DNA of 64,000 nt from Lacrimispora sphenoides. GTDB taxonomy: Bacteria > Bacillota > Clostridia > Lachnospirales > Lachnospiraceae. Within the stretch, counting starts at the first letter, position 1. Each line of letters opens with the position of its first letter. The stretch is taken from positions 1,984,001-2,048,000 of the forward strand of contig NZ_FOIP01000002.1 in NCBI RefSeq assembly GCF_900105215.1, written 5' to 3'. This document shows, in pieces, positions 60,543 through 64,000 of the stretch. The position numbers were made by a program, and so were the translations under genes. The notes under the pieces were generated by a model. That model worked only from the letters and a program-made list of their open reading frames with translations, had not been told where the DNA came from and ran no database searches.

Positions 60543-62708
60543 TTAAAATGAAAACCACAAAATATCATTTGCCTTTAACTGCATGGAGCAAGCCTGGCCA
60601 TTTCCGTCATAAATCACGGTTTCCTGAGGCTCATACGTATTGTTTACGATACAATATTTGCCGGTAGCCGGATAATAATTGACTTCTACATGATAGTTGC
60701 TGCTATACCATTTCTTCATCTCCTGCTCCATGCCTGCAGCCCAGAAGATTGCACGGTAAAGCATTCTGGAATTCTCAAAGGAATAGGGGATTCCGCTGAT
60801 ATATACGCTTCTTCCGTCTCCAAACTGGTTGACAGCCATCTGGACATCTTCCCCTTCCTTTTTTAAGATCTCTGCATCGGAAAGAGCATAGATGTTCTTC
60901 ATCCCCTCCCCGAAATCAATGGCTTCGGAGGAATCCTCTGTAATAAAATGGCTGTGTTCTTCCCAGTTGTATTTATCTGTTGACATAGAAAAGCCCACTT
61001 CTTTATTTACGCCCAGCACATTAGCCAGGGTAAAATACCTGCCCTGATATTCACAGGCAGACGGCTCTCCCACTCCGATCAATCCGCCGCCCTGTGCAAC
61101 AAAGGCCTTTACAGCGCTGGTGACTTTAGGATTGGTCCAATAGGTTCCGCCGCTGGGAGCCGTATAGGCATCGCCAACATTGATGACTACCTTGCATTTC
61201 TTTAATACATCCGGATCTGCGATCACATCCTCAAAGCTTAAGAATTCCACATCAAACGGCATTCCGCTTAAGGCTTCCAGCACTCCGGCATAGGAATAGG
61301 TCTGTTTATAATCAATGGCATGGGCTACCATATGAGTTCCCCAGGAACGGATCTTTCCCCAGGAATTCAGCACTCCCACCTTAAAGTGGCTGTACGGGCT
61401 TTGTCCCCCCACATTTTCATAAAGAAGGCGGAATTCATCGCAGACCTCTTCTATATACTGGATAAAATCAGGGAATTCCAAAGCCAGCTTTAAGTATCCG
61501 CCATATCCAATCCGGTCTACCGGTTTCCTTAAGATAGCCCGCCTTGCTGTTACCCAGTTTACCTTTGCCTCCTTGATCGGATCGCCGCCTTCACAGAATA
61601 CATCAGGGAAGAAATAAGGTAAAAAGCGGCCTTCTGTATATTTTACTCCCGGAATATCGGAAATCAGGCGAAGGGTGGTGCCGTTGCCCACGCTTCCCAC
61701 AACCGCATCCAGTCCTACGTTTTTAAAGTACTCTCCAAATGGTTCCGTACCGATCCAATGATCTCCTAAGAACATCATGGCTTCCTTACCGCAATCGTGG
61801 CAGATATCCACAAGAACCTTCATGAGCTTTGATACCTCTCTCTGCTGAAATTCCTGGAAATCACGGAACTCCTTAGAGGGCACCCGGTTGGTATTGTTAT
61901 GATAGCCTTGGTCAATGATATATTCCGGACGGAAGGGATAGCCCACCTCTTTTTCAAATTGCTCTAAAATATAAGGGCTGATACTGGCGCTGTATCCAAA
62001 CCAGTCAACGAATTTTTCTTTTGCATATTCATTAAATACAAGAGTGAACTGATGGAAAAACGTTGTAAAGCGTACTACATTGCTGTCCGGGTTTTCCTCC
62101 ATCCAGAGTTTTAATTTTTCAATTACATGGTCCTGGGTTTTTGGCTGGCGCACGTCAAAAGTGATCTGATGCTCCACATCCTGCCAGTCGTTGGTAATAA
62201 AATTATACATATGAACTGGATCCCAGATAATAAACGCCAGGAAACTTACCGTATAATCGTGATATCTCTCCGGATTGGAGATTATGACCTCCTGGGTATT
62301 TTCATCATATCCCCATGCACTTGCAGCCAAAGGCTCTCCTGTTGTACGGTCCACTACCTCCCACCAGCGTTTGATGTCGTGAAGGGTGTTGGGCTTTAAC
62401 TGATCTTTATACAGATGCTTCATAAGCGGGATGCGAAGCTCTCCCTCTTCCATTGCCGTGTAAAACTCCGTCATCAAATATACCTGCTGGACCTCATCCG
62501 GGTTTTCATTTGCCCATTCGTTGTCCTTTCTGGTGGTATAATAGGTGGAGTAGATCTTAACGGGCATCTTCTTAAGCTCATCCGGCATATTCGTTCCGTC
62601 ACAATCCCGCAGAGCATCGGCTCCCCATCTATTGGCAATCTCCTTTGTCTCCTGAATCATATCCACATCCGTGGGAACAGTGACTCTTCCGGTAAGTTTT
62701 TTTTCCAT
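60543..62708 (-). CDS. GH112 beta-galactoside phosphorylase (galacto-/lacto-N-biose or galactosyl-rhamnose type)
   Basis: 721-residue cytosolic enzyme that splits a beta-galactoside with phosphate to give alpha-galactose 1-phosphate. Full-length GH112: N-terminal barrel (MEKKLTGRVTVPTDVDMIQE, IKRWWEVVDRTTGEPLAASA, TTFFHQFTLVFNEYAKEKFV, WFGYSASISPYILEQFEKEV), glutamine amidotransferase-like middle (VEFLSFEDVIADPDVL), and a C-terminal beta-domain. GH112 includes enzymes for galacto-N-biose/lacto-N-biose (mucin and milk glycans) and for galactosyl-1,4-rhamnose; the sequence alone does not let me choose. With GH29 beside it a host glycan is plausible, while GH88 would fit a plant or glycosaminoglycan source. 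Confidence 0.92.
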   Translation of the reverse strand: MEKKLTGRVTVPTDVDMIQETKEIANRWGADALRDCDGTNMPDELKKMPVKIYSTYYTTRKDNEWANENPDEVQQVYLMTEFYTAMEEGELRIPLMKHLYKDQLKPNTLHDIKRWWEVVDRTTGEPLAASAWGYDENTQEVIISNPERYHDYTVSFLAFIIWDPVHMYNFITNDWQDVEHQITFDVRQPKTQDHVIEKLKLWMEENPDSNVVRFTTFFHQFTLVFNEYAKEKFVDWFGYSASISPYILEQFEKEVGYPFRPEYIIDQGYHNNTNRVPSKEFRDFQEFQQREVSKLMKVLVDICHDCGKEAMMFLGDHWIGTEPFGEYFKNVGLDAVVGSVGNGTTLRLISDIPGVKYTEGRFLPYFFPDVFCEGGDPIKEAKVNWVTARRAILRKPVDRIGYGGYLKLALEFPDFIQYIEEVCDEFRLLYENVGGQSPYSHFKVGVLNSWGKIRSWGTHMVAHAIDYKQTYSYAGVLEALSGMPFDVEFLSFEDVIADPDVLKKCKVVINVGDAYTAPSGGTYWTNPKVTSAVKAFVAQGGGLIGVGEPSACEYQGRYFTLANVLGVNKEVGFSMSTDKYNWEEHSHFITEDSSEAIDFGEGMKNIYALSDAEILKKEGEDVQMAVNQFGDGRSVYISGIPYSFENSRMLYRAIFWAAGMEQEMKKWYSSNYHVEVNYYPATGKYCIVNNTYEPQETVIYDGNGQACSMQLKANDILWFSF

Positions 62709-62776
62709 CTTATATCCCCTTTCTTTTTATCCCTTTTTCATTTTCAGATCATTTTAATACACCTTAAATATCCATA

Positions 62777-63610
62777 TTATCCCTTTACACCGGAGGAAGC
62801 AACACCTTCGATGAAAAATTTCTGGCAGAATAGGAAAGCAACCAAAATCGGCAAAAGAACTACCGTTGCTGCTGCCATCTGAGCTCCGTAATCCTGGATC
62901 AGTCCGGAGGAGAACAGCTTCACTCCAACGGACAGCATCTGCTTATCCATGGTTGATATGTACAGATACGGCCCCATATAGTCATTCCAGGACCAGGTAA
63001 AGGAAAACAGAGCCATGGTAGCAATGGCCGGTTTTGCCAATGGGAAAATGATTTTCCAGTAAATCCGCAAATGGCTGCAGCCGTCAATTTTTGCCGCTTC
63101 ACTGATGGAGTCCGGAATCGAAATAAAGGACTGGCGCAGCAGGAATACAAAATACACATCCACACAGCTTGGCAGGATCAGCGCCCACATGCTATCCAGA
63201 ATATGTAGATTTTTAAAGATCATGTATCTCGGTATGATCATAATGTCGCTGGGGATCATCATGGCTGACAGGAGTATGAGAAAGATTACGTCTTTTCCCC
63301 TGAATTTAATTCTTGCAAATCCATATGCCGTAAAGCTGACAAAGAATATCTTGATCGCAATGGTAAGAGCCGTCATGACCACCGTATTAACATACCATTT
63401 CTGAAAGTTATAAATGCCATTTGTAAACAATGCTTTAAAGTTCATCAAGGTGGGGTTATCCGGAATTAAATGCCATGGAAACTTCATGACTTCTCCGCTG
63501 ACCTTAAAGGAAGAGGAGATCATGAACAGAAACGGAAAATTTGACGCCAGCCCGATCAACAGGATAAATACTGTAAGTGCTATCTTTATACTTTTCTTTT
63601 TGCTTTTCAA
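62777..63610 (-). CDS. Carbohydrate ABC transporter permease (MalG type)
   Basis: 277-residue permease with about six helices. The EAA loop is SISEAAKIDGCSHLRIYWKI followed by IFPLAKPA, and the C-terminus FIEGVASSGVKG is typical. It is read from a TTG at 63610, 8 nt behind GGGAGG, with no better start nearby. It lies 14 nt after its partner permease and 68 nt before GH112, so importer and enzymes share one operon; the binding protein is encoded farther along (56340-57722). Confidence 0.92.
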   Translation of the reverse strand: MKSKKKSIKIALTVFILLIGLASNFPFLFMISSSFKVSGEVMKFPWHLIPDNPTLMNFKALFTNGIYNFQKWYVNTVVMTALTIAIKIFFVSFTAYGFARIKFRGKDVIFLILLSAMMIPSDIMIIPRYMIFKNLHILDSMWALILPSCVDVYFVFLLRQSFISIPDSISEAAKIDGCSHLRIYWKIIFPLAKPAIATMALFSFTWSWNDYMGPYLYISTMDKQMLSVGVKLFSSGLIQDYGAQMAAATVVLLPILVAFLFCQKFFIEGVASSGVKG

Positions 63611-63624
63611 TTGAATATCCTCCC

Positions 63625-64000
63625 TTAATAATTAACCCATTTTTTCTGCCCGCGCCACTGGATCAGTGTTACGATCATAACAATCACAAACATGACAAAA
63701 GCCATTGCACTTGCCAGACTTGTCTCATATTTCGTAAATGCAGTACGGACAATATTTACGGCCATAACCGTGGTCGCCTGTCCCGGACCACCCTCGGTAA
63801 GGGCCTGTATGCAGGTAAAGTTCTGGAAGGAACCAATAATGGAACTTATTAAGAGGAAAAAGGTGGTAGGAGAAATCATCGGTATAATAATGTTGCGAAT
63901 TCTCTGCCATTTTGTTGCTCCGTCGATCTGCGCCGCCTCTAGGAGCTCGGAGGGCACCTCCTGCAAAGCCCCAAGATATACCACCATGTTAAGACCCACG
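63625..64000 (-). CDS. Carbohydrate ABC transporter permease (MalF/UgpA type), partial (5' end beyond window)
   Basis: The C-terminal 125 residues of a sugar permease. The EAA loop is complete (SELLEAAQIDGATKWQRIRN followed by IIIPMISP), and the ALTEGGPGQATTVMAVNIV stretch marks the MalF/UgpA branch. The start lies beyond base 64000. It is the heterodimer partner of the protein at 62777-63610. Confidence 0.9.
   Translation of the reverse strand, partial: VGLNMVVYLGALQEVPSELLEAAQIDGATKWQRIRNIIIPMISPTTFFLLISSIIGSFQNFTCIQALTEGGPGQATTVMAVNIVRTAFTKYETSLASAMAFVMFVIVMIVTLIQWRGQKKWVNY

Noticed and set aside
1..64000. Insertion sequences, prophage, integrated plasmid or defence system
   Set aside because: No transposase, integrase, phage structural gene, toxin-antitoxin pair or restriction gene was found among the open frames.

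Overview
The window looks like chromosomal DNA of an anaerobic, sugar-fermenting clostridium, most likely a Lachnospiraceae (Clostridium cluster XIVa) member. The reasons are the moderate GC content, strong AGGAGG ribosome binding sites, the tig-clpP-clpX-lonA-engB block, YesM/YesN-type two-component systems beside sugar ABC transporters, [FeFe]-hydrogenase maturation genes, a Na+-pumping decarboxylase beta subunit, late cobalamin genes and a GH112 phosphorylase. The genus is inference. Almost all genes lie on the minus strand. No rRNA, tRNA, transposase, phage gene or CRISPR array was seen.

Layout. 1-1809: amino-acid ABC transporter (binding protein plus permease cut by the window edge). 1862-4465: two membrane proteins, one with a transglutaminase-like domain that lacks its catalytic Cys. 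4501-11223: engB, lonA, clpX, clpP, tig, with families of short palindromic repeats in three of the gaps. 11265-17335: operon of a galactose-type binding protein, a DJ-1 family protein, a second binding protein and a GGDEF/EAL protein. 17602-18054: CYTH protein, one of only three plus-strand genes. 18200-27790: mglBAC sugar importer plus two membrane-anchored sugar-binding proteins and a YesM/YesN sensor system. 27859-33668: cobS, cobU, cbiB, cobD, cobQ, cbiC. 33714-42589: a sugar ABC importer, MFS transporter and TIM-barrel enzyme operon, with a divergent YesM/YesN pair and a 21-bp direct-repeat operator between them. 42571-45679: MATE exporter, oadG and oadB, the MATE gene and oadB behind attenuator-like leaders. 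45745-48975: hydF, hydG and the TM1266-type regulator behind a terminator-containing leader. 49045-52757: MarR, lipoate ligase, lipoyl-domain dihydrolipoamide dehydrogenase and OsmC. 53001-64000: glycan-use cluster (ABC importer, GH112, GH88, GH29, two PHP proteins, MFS transporter).

How the genes work together. Three regions couple extracellular sugar-binding proteins to signalling: two YesM/YesN systems beside ABC importers, and a c-di-GMP enzyme translated directly after a binding protein. The osmC-lpd-lplA-marR run looks like a self-contained lipoyl-dependent peroxidase module, because the dehydrogenase carries its own lipoyl domain and the ligase that would load it is the next gene. Three promoters (hyd regulator, oadB, MATE) are followed by leaders holding intrinsic terminators, which suggests three RNA-based or attenuation switches. 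Two families of intergenic repeats are visible. The first sits just upstream of many start codons, and naive start calls there give false N-terminal extensions, so several starts below were moved to the Shine-Dalgarno-supported codon.
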